From the NCBI GenBank assembly GCA_015654925.1, contig JAATFX010000109.1, positions 1-64,000 on the forward strand: a stretch of DNA of 64,000 nt, in the 5' to 3' direction. Both the position numbers and the translations under genes were made by a program. The stretch comes from Enterobacterales bacterium. Its GTDB lineage: Bacteria > Pseudomonadota > Gammaproteobacteria > Enterobacterales > Enterobacteriaceae. Each line of letters opens with the position of its first letter. Within the stretch, counting starts at the first letter, position 1. This document shows, piece after piece, positions 46,093 to 56,284 of the stretch. The notes beneath the pieces are model-generated. The model made no database searches. It was not told where the DNA came from and saw only the letters and a list, made by a program, of their open reading frames with translations.

Positions 46093-46806
46093 ATGAGCAA
46101 TCGTTTCTGTGTCATTCTTAACCAAGGAAATAATATATTAACCGTATTAAAATACCCCCATGATAAACTCCATAAGCTCCGTCAGGGGCACCTGCTGATT
46201 GGTGAACATACCCCCTATAAATCCTATAACCAGGAAGATGGATCATGGCATATCATAGGGCATATTGACAATCTACCGCTGTTAAATTACTTATTGTTCA
46301 GTTATTACCCTTCCGCTGGCGATTTAATTAGCGAGGAAATAATTAGTTTTGCCGTCAAACGCTACGGCATGAAAATTATCGAGCTGTTAAAAGGTAATTT
46401 TTGCATCATTTATGAAGATGCCGAGGGGAACCTGACGCTGGTCACCGAAGACGATCAATCAAAGCAACCCGCTGAAATGGCGAAGCATATAGTCGTCGAA
46501 GATTCCATTGACGAGGGGGCTTCCCCGTCCGAACAGGGGTATGGAAACGGTCAGCGCGCCCCATCGCCGGCAGGCAGGCTAAAAGAGTATCCCGGTTTAG
46601 GCGGCAAGCTTAACGTCGCCGCTCCGTCATGCCAGTGCCCGCGCGGCATTTTTAAAAACCAGCGGAGGATATCCGTAACGCGCTGGCATGATAATAATTT
46701 GCAATTTATTCAGAGCTTCCGTTGCCCGCTCTATTCCGCGCTAAAAGAAGTCGGTACGGACGAAAAACCCGAACCTTCTCCCGGTGCCGGCAGGTGCTCA
46801 TTTTAA
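46093..46806 (+). CDS. Asparagine-synthetase/CarA-like N-terminal domain protein, apparently truncated
   Basis: A 237-aa product whose first 135 residues resemble the N-terminal glutaminase-like domain of asparagine-synthetase relatives, closest in pattern to carbapenam synthetase CarA: start MSNRFCVIL, HLLIGEHTPYK, and the block VKRYGMKIIELLKGNFCII with GNLTLVTED. The catalytic N-terminal Cys2 of true amidotransferases is absent, as in CarA and beta-lactam synthetase. The C-terminal synthetase domain with its SGGxDS motif (family length near 500 aa) is missing. Residues 136-237 resemble nothing I know and have a composition suggesting a frame-shifted or decayed tail. AGAGG precedes the ATG. 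It lies just beyond the lux box, so quorum control is possible. It may be a pseudogene. Confidence 0.55.
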   Translation: MSNRFCVILNQGNNILTVLKYPHDKLHKLRQGHLLIGEHTPYKSYNQEDGSWHIIGHIDNLPLLNYLLFSYYPSAGDLISEEIISFAVKRYGMKIIELLKGNFCIIYEDAEGNLTLVTEDDQSKQPAEMAKHIVVEDSIDEGASPSEQGYGNGQRAPSPAGRLKEYPGLGGKLNVAAPSCQCPRGIFKNQRRISVTRWHDNNLQFIQSFRCPLYSALKEVGTDEKPEPSPGAGRCSF

Positions 46807-47043
46807 TATAATAGTATTCTTCTTTATGTGCCGTTTGCCGGGCCCATCCACGAATTCATATTAATTAAAATTCCACAAGTCGCTGCATTAATTTCAAATA
46901 CGCCTGGCGTCATGCTTATTTTTAATAATTAAATTACAAAAATAAGAAATGTTATTATAACAAATAATGATTATTCGACAAAACCGGAAAATCGACTAGG
47001 CTTATCTCTAGCATAGATAGCCTATTAGTACAAGGAGACAACA

Positions 47044-47943
47044 ATGGCCGATTTAGATCAATATACAATGCAAAATCCCGTGACTCAATATACTCAGGAA
47101 GAGTTTCCAAAACAGAGCCAGCCAGCGCCGGGATTACAATCAGAAATGACGCCGGTGCCGGATTGCGGCGAAAAAACTTATCGTGGGAGCGGTCGCCTGG
47201 CGGGACGCAAGGCATTGATCACCGGTGCGGATTCCGGTATCGGACGTGCGGTCGCGATTGCTTATGCCCGTGAAGGGGCTGATATCGCCATATCCTATCA
47301 TCCCGACGAACAAAAAGATGCCGATCAGGTGGCGGAGTTGGTCAAAGAAGCCGGGCGTAAAGTAGTGCTGCTGCCAGGCGATTTAAGCGACGAGTCGGTG
47401 AATGTGAAAGTGGTGGAAGATGCGGCCAACCAACTCGGCGGTCTGGATATCCTGGCGCTGGTGGCTGGTAAACAGACCGCGGTTGAAGATATTGCCGAAC
47501 TGACCACCGACCAGTTCCGCAAGACCTTCGAAACCAACGTATTTTCGCTGTTCTGGATTACCAAGGCCGCACTGCCGTTTCTGCCGGCGGGCGCGTCTAT
47601 CGTGACCACCTCGTCCATACAGGCTTATCAGCCCAGCTCTTCGCTGCTGGATTACGCGTCGACTAAAGCCGCTATTCTCACTTATACCCGCGCGCTGGCG
47701 AAACAGGTGGCGGCAAAAGGTATCCGGGTTAACTGCGTGGCGCCCGGCCCTATCTGGACCGTGCTGCAAGTATCCGGCGGACAACCCACCGACGCGCTGC
47801 CGTCGTTTGGCTCCAAAACCCCGCTGGGCCGAGCCGGCCAGCCGGCTGAACTGGCGCCTATTTATGTTTACCTGGCGTCGCAGGAATCCAGCTACGTTAC
47901 GGCGGAAGTCCACGGCGTCACCGGCGGCCACCATTTAGGCTAA
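47044..47943 (+). CDS. yghA: NADP-dependent short-chain oxidoreductase YghA
   Basis: A 299-aa SDR enzyme of the YghA/Gsp39 group: an N-terminal extension with the typical [20 protein letters not shown], cofactor motif [20 protein letters not shown], catalytic YASTK and C-terminal VTGGHHLG. Members reduce aldehydes such as glyoxal or act on general stress substrates. It lies next to exbD as in E. coli, opening the conserved chromosomal block. AAGGAG precedes the ATG. Confidence 0.93.
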   Translation: MADLDQYTMQNPVTQYTQEEFPKQSQPAPGLQSEMTPVPDCGEKTYRGSGRLAGRKALITGADSGIGRAVAIAYAREGADIAISYHPDEQKDADQVAELVKEAGRKVVLLPGDLSDESVNVKVVEDAANQLGGLDILALVAGKQTAVEDIAELTTDQFRKTFETNVFSLFWITKAALPFLPAGASIVTTSSIQAYQPSSSLLDYASTKAAILTYTRALAKQVAAKGIRVNCVAPGPIWTVLQVSGGQPTDALPSFGSKTPLGRAGQPAELAPIYVYLASQESSYVTAEVHGVTGGHHLG

Positions 47944-47977
47944 CGCGACGGCGCGATCGCCGCCGGCCTGAAACGCA

Positions 47978-48007
47978 AAACCCCGCATCATTACTGCTGC
48001 GGGGTTT
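47978..48007. terminator. Bidirectional terminator between yghA and exbD
   Basis: Ten-bp stem AAACCCCGCA / TGCGGGGTTT with a 10-base loop, followed by ATTTGTT on the + side and an A-run on the other. It lies between convergent genes. Confidence 0.8.
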
Positions 48008-48032
48008 ATTTGTTGCCGGCGAAAAAAGCGAC

Positions 48033-48458
48033 TTAATGCTGCCCGGCGGCTTCCACGCCGACCAAACCCACTTTGAAATAACCCGCCTTGCGCAGATTAT
48101 CCATTACCGACATCAGCGTTTCGTAATCCACGCTCTTATCGGCCTGGAAAAAGATGGTGGTCTCTTTATTGCCCTGGGTCTGCTGGTCAAGGGTATTGCC
48201 CAGCGTATCCATGGTGATCGGCTGTTCGCCGAGATAAAGCTGCTTATCCCCTTTGACCGACAGATATATCGGCTTATCCGGGCGCGGCTGCGGCGCGGCG
48301 GAGGAGTTGGGCAAATCCACCCGGATATCGACCGTCGCCAGCGGCGCCGCCACCATAAAGATAATCAGCAGCACCAACATGACGTCGATAAACGGCGTCA
48401 CGTTGATATCATGCATTTCACCGTCGCCGTCGATATCTTCGTTTAAATGCATCGCCAT
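48033..48458 (-). CDS. exbD: TonB-system proton channel subunit ExbD
   Basis: A 141-aa inner-membrane protein of the TonB-ExbB-ExbD energy-transducing complex, which powers iron-siderophore and B12 uptake across the outer membrane. One N-terminal helix (about 22-42, DVMLVLLIIFMVAAPLATV) carries the essential Asp near position 25. The periplasmic domain follows with LYLGEQPITMDTLGNTLD. It lies four bases after exbB and is cotranscribed with it. Confidence 0.95.
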   Translation of the reverse strand: MAMHLNEDIDGDGEMHDINVTPFIDVMLVLLIIFMVAAPLATVDIRVDLPNSSAAPQPRPDKPIYLSVKGDKQLYLGEQPITMDTLGNTLDQQTQGNKETTIFFQADKSVDYETLMSVMDNLRKAGYFKVGLVGVEAAGQH

Positions 48459-48462
48459 CTGT

Positions 48463-49419
48463 TTAGCCTACCCGGAATTTAGCAATGGGTTGGGTCGCGC
48501 GGCGATCGGAACTGGCGGCCAGATCCAAATCGCGGCCAAGCAGCAATAGAATCTGCGCGGCGCAGTCGCCGACCATGGCTTTGTAGCCGGCGATGGTCCG
48601 CGCAAAGATATTATAAATCACTACGGCGGGAATAGCCGCAAACAGGCCGATCGCCGTGGCCAGCAGCGCTTCGGCGATACCGGGGGCAACCACCGCCAGG
48701 TTAGTGGTCTGGGTATGGGCAATGCCGATAAAGCTGTTCATGATGCCCCATACCGTGCCGAACAACCCGATAAAGGGCGATATGGCACCAATGGTGGCCA
48801 GGAACCCGTTCCCTTTGCCCATCGCCCGGCTGGTGGCCGCGACGCTGCGTTCAAGGCGGAACGCGGTGCGCTCTTTAATGCCGTTGCTGTCCGACGATTC
48901 GGCCGACAGTTCCAGTTCGTTTTGCGTCTGGGCCAGCAACCGGCCGCCGACGCTATTGGCGGAAAACGACGCGGCGGCGGCGAAGGCCTCATCCAGGTTG
49001 CGCACATCTTTCAGCGCGTCCAGCTCGCGGCGCAGACGGCGTTTAGCCGCCATCAGTTCGGCGCTTTTGCCAAAAAACAGCGCCCAGGTAACGATGGATG
49101 CGATCAACAAACCGATCATAACCGTCTTCACGACAACGTCGGCATGTTGATACATGCCCCAGACTGATAAATCCATTTGCGCCAGTTGCTGCTGCCCGGG
49201 GACGGTCGGCGTCACCTGCGGCAGCATTTGCGGGGCAGCGACAGCGGTCGTGTTGTCCGGCGCGGCGACGCTCGGCGGGGCGGCGATGGCCGTCCCGGCC
49301 AGACCGAAGAGCAGCAGCGCCGCGGCAAATATTCCGCGCAGCAGTGCGAATAACGAAAAAACGCGTCCAAGCGCCGGGCGCACAAGGTCCTGGACAAAAT
49401 TTATGACAGCCATCTTCAC
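48463..49419 (-). CDS. exbB: TonB-system proton channel subunit ExbB, long form
   Basis: A 318-aa inner-membrane protein with the three ExbB helices: GLLIASIVTWALFFGKSAEL, IGAISPFIGLFGTVWGIMNS, and AEALLATAIGLFAAIPAVVI. It is about 74 residues longer than E. coli ExbB because of an N-terminal extension with a cleavable-looking signal segment and a Pro/Ala/Thr-rich stretch (about 45-80). This long form is known in other proteobacteria. A GTG start at 49419 has GGAGG six bases upstream. A Fur-type box lies about 70 bases before the start, indicating iron repression. Confidence 0.93.
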   Translation of the reverse strand: MKMAVINFVQDLVRPALGRVFSLFALLRGIFAAALLLFGLAGTAIAAPPSVAAPDNTTAVAAPQMLPQVTPTVPGQQQLAQMDLSVWGMYQHADVVVKTVMIGLLIASIVTWALFFGKSAELMAAKRRLRRELDALKDVRNLDEAFAAAASFSANSVGGRLLAQTQNELELSAESSDSNGIKERTAFRLERSVAATSRAMGKGNGFLATIGAISPFIGLFGTVWGIMNSFIGIAHTQTTNLAVVAPGIAEALLATAIGLFAAIPAVVIYNIFARTIAGYKAMVGDCAAQILLLLGRDLDLAASSDRRATQPIAKFRVG

Positions 49420-49488
49420 GCTGTGCCTCCACCTGATTCTTTACTGAAAAATAATCCAGGTAGAATGATAGCAAACAGGACGGGAATT

Positions 49489-49507
49489 GATAGTAGTTCT
49501 CATTATT
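49489..49507. promoter_or_regulatory. Fur-type box upstream of exbB
   Basis: Read on the minus strand, AATAATGAGAACTACTATC matches the Fur consensus GATAATGATAATCATTATC at 14 of 19 positions. Its place 70 bases before exbB fits the known iron control of this operon. Confidence 0.55.
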
Positions 49508-49710
49508 ATTTGTATCGATAGCGAACCGATTTTGCTTTGCCGTTTCCGGTCTTTTTATGGAAGAATTAATATCGTGTTTAATCATTTCTGCGGCAGCAAA
49601 ACGTCTGCCGGCGGCGCGCATTCATGCTAACGTAGCAGGGTCCATCCAGGCACGGCTCGTCTTGGGGACCTATTCAGAAAATATATTTGGTAAAAGGCAC
49701 AGCGCAGATA

Positions 49711-50922
49711 ATGACGGCAAAAAAAATTGAAACGGCTTTGATTACCGCAGGCAGAGATAAGAAATATACCCAGGGTTCAGTGAATGCGGTAATTCAGCGG
49801 GCTTCCTCGTTAGTGTTTGATTCGGTGCAGGCAAAAAAACAGGCCACCGCGCAGCGCGCCAACGGCGAACTGTTTTACGGCCGACGCGGGACCCTGACGC
49901 ATTTCTCCCTGCAGCAAGCCATGGTGGAACTGGAAGGCGGCGCGGGCTGCGCGCTTTATCCCTGCGGCGCGGCGGCGGTGACCAACGCTATCCTTTCTTT
50001 TGTGTCGGCCGGCGATCATATTCTGGTTACCGGTTCGGTTTATGAGCCGACCACCGATTTTTGCCGCCATATCCTCGGTAAGCTGAACGTCTCCACCACC
50101 TGGTTCGATCCCGCCATCGGCGCGGAAATCGCCGGACTGATCCAGGAAAATACCAAAGTGGTATTTCTGGAGTCTCCCGGGTCGATCACCATGGAGGTGC
50201 AGGATATTCCGGCGATCGTCAAAGCCGTACGCGCGATCAACCCCGAGATCGTAATTATGCTGGATAATACCTGGGCAGCCGGGATTCTTCTGCCGGCGCT
50301 GGCGTTGGGCGTGGATATCTCCATCCAGGCCGGCACCAAATATATTATCGGCCACTCCGATGCCATGCTGGGCACGGCGGTCGCCAATGCCCGCTGCTGG
50401 GACCAACTGCGCGAGCAGTCCTATTTAATGGGGCAAATGGTGGATGCCGATACGGCCTATATGGCGGCCCGCGGCCTGCGCACCCTGGGCGTGCGCCTTA
50501 AACAGCATGCCGAAAACGGCATGCGCGTGGCCGCATGGCTGGCCGAGCGTCCTGAGGTGGCGGTGGTCAATCATCCGGCCCTGCCGGGCTGTAAAGGCCA
50601 TGAATTTTTTAAACGCGATTTTACCGGCGCCAGCGGCCTGTTCTCTTTTATTTTAAAAGATCGGCTGACGCAGGCCCAGCTGGAGCATTACCTGGATAAT
50701 TTCGAGCATTTCAGCATGGCCTATTCCTGGGGCGGCTTCGAATCGCTTATTTTAGCCAATCAACCCGAAGAAATCGCGGCCATCCGGCCTGCCGGCGGAG
50801 TGGATTTTACCGGCACCCTGGTGAGAATTCATGTCGGTCTGGAAAATACCGACGATCTGATCGCCGATCTGGCCGCCGGGTTCGCCCGCATTCAAGCCGC
50901 CGGCGCGGTTAATCGCCGATAA
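49711..50922 (+). CDS. metC: Cystathionine beta-lyase
   Basis: A 403-aa PLP enzyme that splits cystathionine to homocysteine, pyruvate and ammonia in methionine synthesis. It matches E. coli MetC throughout: [31 protein letters not shown], the PLP lysine in [16 protein letters not shown] and [19 protein letters not shown] longer start at 49687 exists; the ATG at 49711 gives the E. coli-like N-terminus, though its ribosome-binding site is weak. Divergent from exbBD, as in E. coli. Confidence 0.95.
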   Translation: MTAKKIETALITAGRDKKYTQGSVNAVIQRASSLVFDSVQAKKQATAQRANGELFYGRRGTLTHFSLQQAMVELEGGAGCALYPCGAAAVTNAILSFVSAGDHILVTGSVYEPTTDFCRHILGKLNVSTTWFDPAIGAEIAGLIQENTKVVFLESPGSITMEVQDIPAIVKAVRAINPEIVIMLDNTWAAGILLPALALGVDISIQAGTKYIIGHSDAMLGTAVANARCWDQLREQSYLMGQMVDADTAYMAARGLRTLGVRLKQHAENGMRVAAWLAERPEVAVVNHPALPGCKGHEFFKRDFTGASGLFSFILKDRLTQAQLEHYLDNFEHFSMAYSWGGFESLILANQPEEIAAIRPAGGVDFTGTLVRIHVGLENTDDLIADLAAGFARIQAAGAVNRR

Positions 50923-51032
50923 TGCCAAACCGGTCTAAAATAGTTAATAAAATTGTTCAATTGCGTTCGCGATCGAGGACAGCCCGGAATATCGGCGCTA
51001 AGCTGTCAATAAAATGAGATGAGCAGGTTGAG

Positions 51033-51698
51033 ATGAGCGTATTACATGAGATTGTCCGCGCACTTTGGCAACAGGATTTTGCCGCATTGGCGCATCCGCG
51101 GGTGATCTGGATTGTCTATTGTGTGATGTTCATTACGCTATTTCTGGAAAACGGTTTATTACCCGCCTCTTTTCTACCGGGCGACAGCCTGCTGCTGCTC
51201 TCAGGCGCCATGGTCGCCAAAGGGGTGATGGGTTTTTTCCCCACGCTGATCATACTGACCGTGGCGGCCAGCCTGGGCTGCTGGTTCAGTTATTTGCAGG
51301 GCCGCTGGCTGGGGGATACCCGCGTCGTCAGAAGCTGGCTGCTGCATCTGCCCGCCCATTACCATCAGCGTGCCTATACCATGTTCAACCGGCACGGCTT
51401 AATGGCGCTGCTGGTCGGCCGCTTCCTGGCGTTTGTCCGCACTCTGCTGCCGACGATGGCCGGCATCGCCGGCTTAAGCAATACCCGCTTTCAGCTGTTT
51501 AATTGGTTAAGCGCGCTGATATGGGTCGGCACGCTGCTCTCGCTGGGGTTTTCCATCAGCCACGTGCCGCTGGTCAAGCATCATGAAGATCAGGTGATGA
51601 TGGTTCTGATGATCCTGCCCCTGGTGCTGCTGTGCAGCGGACTGCTGGGCACCGTGGTACTGTTTTTGCGCAGACGCAAAGTCAAGGATGCCGCCTGA
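51033..51698 (+). CDS. yghB: DedA-family inner-membrane protein YghB
   Basis: A 221-aa membrane protein of the DedA family, involved in membrane homeostasis and possibly lipid-carrier recycling, redundant with YqjA in E. coli. Marks are [20 protein letters not shown] and the reentrant-loop block [19 protein letters not shown] with conserved Arg. About four or five hydrophobic segments. Follows metC as in E. coli. Confidence 0.93.
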   Translation: MSVLHEIVRALWQQDFAALAHPRVIWIVYCVMFITLFLENGLLPASFLPGDSLLLLSGAMVAKGVMGFFPTLIILTVAASLGCWFSYLQGRWLGDTRVVRSWLLHLPAHYHQRAYTMFNRHGLMALLVGRFLAFVRTLLPTMAGIAGLSNTRFQLFNWLSALIWVGTLLSLGFSISHVPLVKHHEDQVMMVLMILPLVLLCSGLLGTVVLFLRRRKVKDAA

Positions 51699-51744
51699 GT
51701 CCCGCTCCCCGTTTTACCTGCCATCCCTATCTCCTGCCCTGCGC

Positions 51745-52659
51745 CTAGACCTGTAGGGTGGGACTTTGCCCCGGCACCCGGATGCGCGCCACGTCTTCCC
51801 GCGGCGATACGCCGAAATAACGTTTAAATTCCCGGCTGAATTGCGACGGACTTTCGTAACCCACGCGCATGGCCGCGGTGCCGGCGTTAAAACCATCGTG
51901 AAGCATCAGAATACGCGCCTTATGCAAACGGTAGGTTTTCAGGTATTGCAGGGGAGAAGTGCTAGTGACCGCTTTAAAATTGTGATGAAACGCCGAGAGG
52001 CTCATATTCACATCGGCGGCCAATTGTTCGATGGTCAGGTTATCGGCGAATTGGCGCTCGATTTTTTTAAGGATCTTGGCAATCTGGTTGAAATGGGATT
52101 GCCGGTTCGCCAGCGCGTACAGCGCGTCGCCGCAGACGTCCTGCAGGAGATAATAGATAATCTCGCGCACGATGGCCGGCCCAAGAACCCGCGCATCCAG
52201 CGGTTTGTCCATGATATCCAACAGACGTTCGGCGGCGCAGAATAATTGCTCGGTCAGCGGCGCCGCATTGATGCCGCTGGACTGGGGGGTGACCGGCTTG
52301 AACTGCGCTTCGTCGCCCATATCGATAATCAAATCCTGCAGCATCAGAGTATCCACGCCGATTGACATGCCTACCAGCGGTTCGTCCCGCGAGGCGAAGG
52401 TTTCGCATTCAAATGGCAGCGGCACGCTCAATAATAGATAGTGGCTGGCGTCATAGGTAAAAATCTTATTACCCAGATAACCGGTTTTCCTTCCCTGAAA
52501 CAAAATGATGATCCCCGGTTCGTACATGACCGGCGTACGGGCATAGTATGTATCGGCAAACAGTAGCTTGACGTGCGGGATGGCCACCAGATCGTTTTGT
52601 TGCAGCAATTGCATGGCGCGCAGCGATAAGCGGGTACATAGGGAAAGGTTTTCTGTCAT
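51745..52659 (-). CDS. yqhC: AraC-family regulator YqhC
   Basis: A 304-aa AraC/XylS-type activator. The N-terminal AraC_N domain (about 20-170; [20 protein letters not shown]) resembles E. coli YqhC, which responds to aldehydes. The C-terminal double helix-turn-helix (about 205-300) has [20 protein letters not shown] and [18 protein letters not shown]. In E. coli it activates yqhD and dkgA. Here dkgA is directly divergent and yqhD is missing. Confidence 0.9.
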   Translation of the reverse strand: MTENLSLCTRLSLRAMQLLQQNDLVAIPHVKLLFADTYYARTPVMYEPGIIILFQGRKTGYLGNKIFTYDASHYLLLSVPLPFECETFASRDEPLVGMSIGVDTLMLQDLIIDMGDEAQFKPVTPQSSGINAAPLTEQLFCAAERLLDIMDKPLDARVLGPAIVREIIYYLLQDVCGDALYALANRQSHFNQIAKILKKIERQFADNLTIEQLAADVNMSLSAFHHNFKAVTSTSPLQYLKTYRLHKARILMLHDGFNAGTAAMRVGYESPSQFSREFKRYFGVSPREDVARIRVPGQSPTLQV

Positions 52660-52947
52660 CGCCTGAATTCTCTGATTTGAATAATCCGGCAGCTATCTTG
52701 CCATTTTCGCCCACTTTTCTATAGCCCTTTGGAGAAATAGGCAAATTGCAGGCAGGAATATGCATTGAGTTCACCCCCGTAATTACCCACAATACATCAT
52801 ATCTTCTGCCGCATATCGGCTGCGTACCGACCACCGACTTACCCTTACTTACCACATAGCCACGCAGCATCTACTAGAATAAATGATCTAACGATAAACC
52901 TAGGCCGCCCGGTTACGGGGCGGTAAATGGATATACAAGGAGAAATG

Positions 52948-53778
52948 ATGTCAACGCAACCAACGGTAAAATTTCATGATGGACGTACCATGCCACAGCT
53001 GGGTCTGGGCGTTTGGCAAGCCAGCAATGAAGAGGTTTTGACGGCGGTGCAGGAAGCGCTGAAAGTGGGTTACCGCTCCATTGATACCGCTGCTATCTAC
53101 AAGAACGAAACCGGCGTGGGCGAGGCCCTGCAAGCGGCCTCGATTCCCCGGGAGGAGCTGTTTATCACCACTAAGCTCTGGAATGCCGATCAAACCGTGG
53201 CGCCCAAGGCCCTGGAAGAGAGCTTGAAGAAACTGCGCCTTGATTATGTGGATCTGTATTTGATGCATTGGCCGGTTCCTGCGCAGGATACGTATGTCCA
53301 GGCCTGGCGCGATATGGTGAAACTTAAGGAAGAAGGCCTGGCGAAAAGCATCGGGGTATGTAATTTCCATGCGCCGCACCTGCAGCGCCTGCTGGATGAA
53401 ACCGGCATGGTCCCCGTCATCAACCAGATCGAACTGCACCCGCTGCTGCAACAGCGTGAATTGCGCGCGTGGAATGCCGCCCATCATATTCTGACCGAAT
53501 CCTGGAGCCCGCTGGCGCAAGGCGGCAAAGGGGTGTTCGATCAGGAAATCATTCGCAAATTGGCGGAAAAATATGGCAAAAGCCCGGCGCAAATCGTGAT
53601 TCGCTGGCACTTGGATTCGGGCCTGGTAGTGATCCCCAAATCGGTCACGCCGTCGCGCATCAAGGAAAACTTTGGCGTGCTGGATTTCAAACTGGCGCAA
53701 GACGAGCTGGACGCCATCGCCCAATTGGATAGCGGCAAACGCCTGGGGCCAAACCCGGATACCTTCGTTAAACCTTAA
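52948..53778 (+). CDS. dkgA: 2,5-diketo-D-gluconate reductase A (aldo-keto reductase)
   Basis: A 276-aa NADPH-dependent aldo-keto reductase that reduces methylglyoxal, other aldehydes and 2,5-diketogluconate. Catalytic tetrad and motifs: GYRSIDTAAIYKNETGVGEA (Asp, Tyr), TKLWNADQ (Lys), LYLMHWPVP (His) and IPKSVTPSRIKENF for the cofactor phosphate. GGAG with five-base spacing supports the ATG at 52948. The ketogluconate role is of interest given the idn-type genes elsewhere in the window. Confidence 0.94.
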   Translation: MSTQPTVKFHDGRTMPQLGLGVWQASNEEVLTAVQEALKVGYRSIDTAAIYKNETGVGEALQAASIPREELFITTKLWNADQTVAPKALEESLKKLRLDYVDLYLMHWPVPAQDTYVQAWRDMVKLKEEGLAKSIGVCNFHAPHLQRLLDETGMVPVINQIELHPLLQQRELRAWNAAHHILTESWSPLAQGGKGVFDQEIIRKLAEKYGKSPAQIVIRWHLDSGLVVIPKSVTPSRIKENFGVLDFKLAQDELDAIAQLDSGKRLGPNPDTFVKP

Positions 53779-53794
53779 GCCGTACCCTTGAGGT

Positions 53795-53823
53795 CCCGGC
53801 GGCGGGAGCCGCCGGGGCTTTTT
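53795..53823. terminator. Terminator between dkgA and ftsP
   Basis: Nine-bp GC stem CCCGGCGGC / GCCGCCGGG with loop GGGA, followed by GCTTTTT. It lies between convergent genes, with the T-run in the dkgA direction. Confidence 0.85.
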
Positions 53824-53836
53824 GCGATCGGGCGCG

Positions 53837-55249
53837 TCACCGCGCGCTGACGGTAAACTGGCCGGCGCTGCCGCGATCGGCCATTTCCAGCGTCTGGCTG
53901 TAGTAAAGGAAAGGGAAATGATCGCCCGCCACTTGCGGAAACCACACCATCAATTCCACCTCGCTTTCCACCCACACCGTATCTTTCCAACCCTGATCTT
54001 CCGGCAGCGGCGCATTGCCATTCACCCGCTTGATTAAAAACGCCACGCCCTGGATATGGAACGATTGCGGCGAATCGGTACGAACGATCCACCGCTCAAA
54101 ACTGCCCTGCCGCGCCTGGAAGTCGGTACGGTTCATATCCCACAACGCGCCATTGATCTCAGGCTGGCTACCGCCCAGACGGAACTCGCGCGTGTGGCTG
54201 ATATTGCCGTCGATAACCTGATCCGCCAATAAGCGCATCGGCAGATTATCGGTTACCAGGGGCAGCAGGCCGGTGGGTTTCAGGGTCAGCACGATGGTCG
54301 AGATCAGCATCGAGGAAGGCTCGAAAAAGCCCCGCACCCGGTCCATGATCCCCGCGGCTACCCCGGCGGTAATGGACACCTCTTCCCCTTTCGACATATC
54401 GATCAGGATTTCACGGCGCTCGCCCGGGGCCAGCGAAAGTTGGCTGACCGGGACCGGGGCGGGCAAAAAGCCCTGATCGCCGGCGACTACCTGCATAATG
54501 CGGCCATCGCTCAATTGCAACTGGTAGCGGCGGGCATTGGAGGCATTGAGCAGCCGTAGCCGCACCCAGCCCCGGGAGACTTCTACGTAGGGGCTTTGCG
54601 CCCCGTTCGCCAGTAGGGTATCGCCGAAAAAGCCGCCGTTGGCCGGAGGGCTATACACCGGCGTGCCAAAGTTATCCAAGCGTTTATCCTGGATAATCAC
54701 CGGAAAATCATCCACGCCATAGTGATTGGGCAGCGGCGATGATTTACTGACTTCATCCTCCACCAGCCACAGCCCCGCCAGTCCATTATAGATATGCGGC
54801 GCCATGCGGTTGGGGGTATTGGCGTGATACCAGCAGGTGCCCGCCGGCTGGCGTATCGGAATGACCGGCGACCAATCCACGCTGGCCGACATCATGCGCG
54901 GCGCCCCCCCCATCAGCGTGCCGGGCACCTGCAGGCCGCTGACGGTCATGGACACCGGTTCGTTGAGGCGGTTGTTATAGATAAGCTTGACGTCGTCGCC
55001 GTTATACACCCGCACCGTCGGGCCGAGATAACCGCCGTTAATGCCCCAGGTGGCGGCGCGCCGGCCGGGAATAAACTCCCAATGCGCCCGCTGCAGGGTG
55101 AGAAACAGCGGCTGGCCGCGGCGCGACTCCAGCAGAGGCGGAATGGGTAAGGCGGTCGGTTGCCCATTGGCACGTGCCCTCAGCGGTATTGCGCTGGTGC
55201 AAAGCGCAACGCCTGATGCCTGAATAAACTGACGCCGACTGAGTGACAT
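53837..55249 (-). CDS. ftsP: Cell-division protein FtsP (SufI)
   Basis: A 470-aa periplasmic protein with the multicopper-oxidase fold that stabilises the divisome under stress. The N-terminus is a Tat signal (SRRQFIQASG, cleavage near ARA), then ATWGINGGYLGPTVRVYNGD and TCWYHANTPNRMAPHIYNGL of the cupredoxin domains. As in E. coli FtsP, most copper ligands are absent, so it is not expected to be an oxidase. Same length as E. coli and directly next to plsC. Confidence 0.94.
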   Translation of the reverse strand: MSLSRRQFIQASGVALCTSAIPLRARANGQPTALPIPPLLESRRGQPLFLTLQRAHWEFIPGRRAATWGINGGYLGPTVRVYNGDDVKLIYNNRLNEPVSMTVSGLQVPGTLMGGAPRMMSASVDWSPVIPIRQPAGTCWYHANTPNRMAPHIYNGLAGLWLVEDEVSKSSPLPNHYGVDDFPVIIQDKRLDNFGTPVYSPPANGGFFGDTLLANGAQSPYVEVSRGWVRLRLLNASNARRYQLQLSDGRIMQVVAGDQGFLPAPVPVSQLSLAPGERREILIDMSKGEEVSITAGVAAGIMDRVRGFFEPSSMLISTIVLTLKPTGLLPLVTDNLPMRLLADQVIDGNISHTREFRLGGSQPEINGALWDMNRTDFQARQGSFERWIVRTDSPQSFHIQGVAFLIKRVNGNAPLPEDQGWKDTVWVESEVELMVWFPQVAGDHFPFLYYSQTLEMADRGSAGQFTVSAR

Positions 55250-55372
55250 ATCTGCTCCGTAAAAAGCCTGTAAACCCGATGCAACCTTACGCCCGCCAAC
55301 CGCTGCCGGGGTAATTCATCGATGGCCGGATCGGCCATAAAATCACAATGTATTGACTATAAACTGCCCGGA

Positions 55373-56122
55373 CTATTTGTTGCGTCCTGTTTTTCGCTGC
55401 CCTTCGCGCCTGGCCACTTCCGCATCCAGCTCCGCCAGCCTGGCCGCCATGATGTCGCGGCAATGTTCGGCCAGCGCGCGCACCTGGTCCCGGCCGTAAG
55501 GCGCGGTATCCACCGGCGGCAGGATTTCAACGATTACCAGGCCGTTCGACCAGCGGTTCAGCTTGATTTTATTGGACGTATTGGAGACGCAAATCGGCAC
55601 CACGGGCACCCCGGCGGCGATGGCCGCATGGAATGCGCCCATTTTAAACGGCATCAGCCCGCGGCCCCGGCTGCGGGTACCTTCGGGGAACATCCAGATG
55701 GAGATGTTTTTCTTTTTGATGTGTTTGACGATTTCGGTAATGGTGCCGTGCGCCCGCGAGCGATTTTCGCGGTCGATCAGTAAATTGCCCGTCAACCAGT
55801 AAAGCTGGCCGAACAAGGGGATCCACAGCAGGCTTTTTTTGCCCACCGTCACCGTGCGCGGCTGCACCATGCTCGCGGCGGTCACCATATCGTAATTATT
55901 TTGATGATTAGCGATATAGATACAGTTTTGCCGGGTCACCATGGAGGAGGGATAACGCAGTTCCACTTTCAGGCCCAGCAGCGGCGCCATACGGCCAAAC
56001 ATCCGGCCGAAGGTGGCGACATGGCGTGGATTTCTTGGGCTGAAAAGACAATAAATCAAACCAAATACGCAGATACAAATAGAAAGCAGCACCACCACAA
56101 TGGTACGAATTATCGCTAACAT
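55373..56122 (-). CDS. plsC: 1-acyl-sn-glycerol-3-phosphate acyltransferase
   Basis: A 249-aa inner-membrane enzyme that acylates lysophosphatidate to phosphatidate in phospholipid synthesis. An N-terminal helix (about 5-27) precedes the catalytic NHQNNYD motif (HX4D, near 72-77), then GTITEIVKH, the substrate-binding FPEGTRSRGRG and VPVVPICVSNT. It lies between ftsP and parC, as in E. coli. Confidence 0.95.
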   Translation of the reverse strand: MLAIIRTIVVVLLSICICVFGLIYCLFSPRNPRHVATFGRMFGRMAPLLGLKVELRYPSSMVTRQNCIYIANHQNNYDMVTAASMVQPRTVTVGKKSLLWIPLFGQLYWLTGNLLIDRENRSRAHGTITEIVKHIKKKNISIWMFPEGTRSRGRGLMPFKMGAFHAAIAAGVPVVPICVSNTSNKIKLNRWSNGLVIVEILPPVDTAPYGRDQVRALAEHCRDIMAARLAELDAEVARREGQRKTGRNK

Positions 56123-56284
56123 ATTAACCTCTTAACCATCAGCCGCCGCTAGTATACCGGCTTCATGACAAAATACACGGTTATTCCCGGCGCGGCGCCG
56201 ATAACACTTGCGCAAAACTGCGCTTTGGTCATCCCAAACCCGGCGCGCGCACCGTCCGCAATGCGCGCGCCGGCAAGCGGATCG

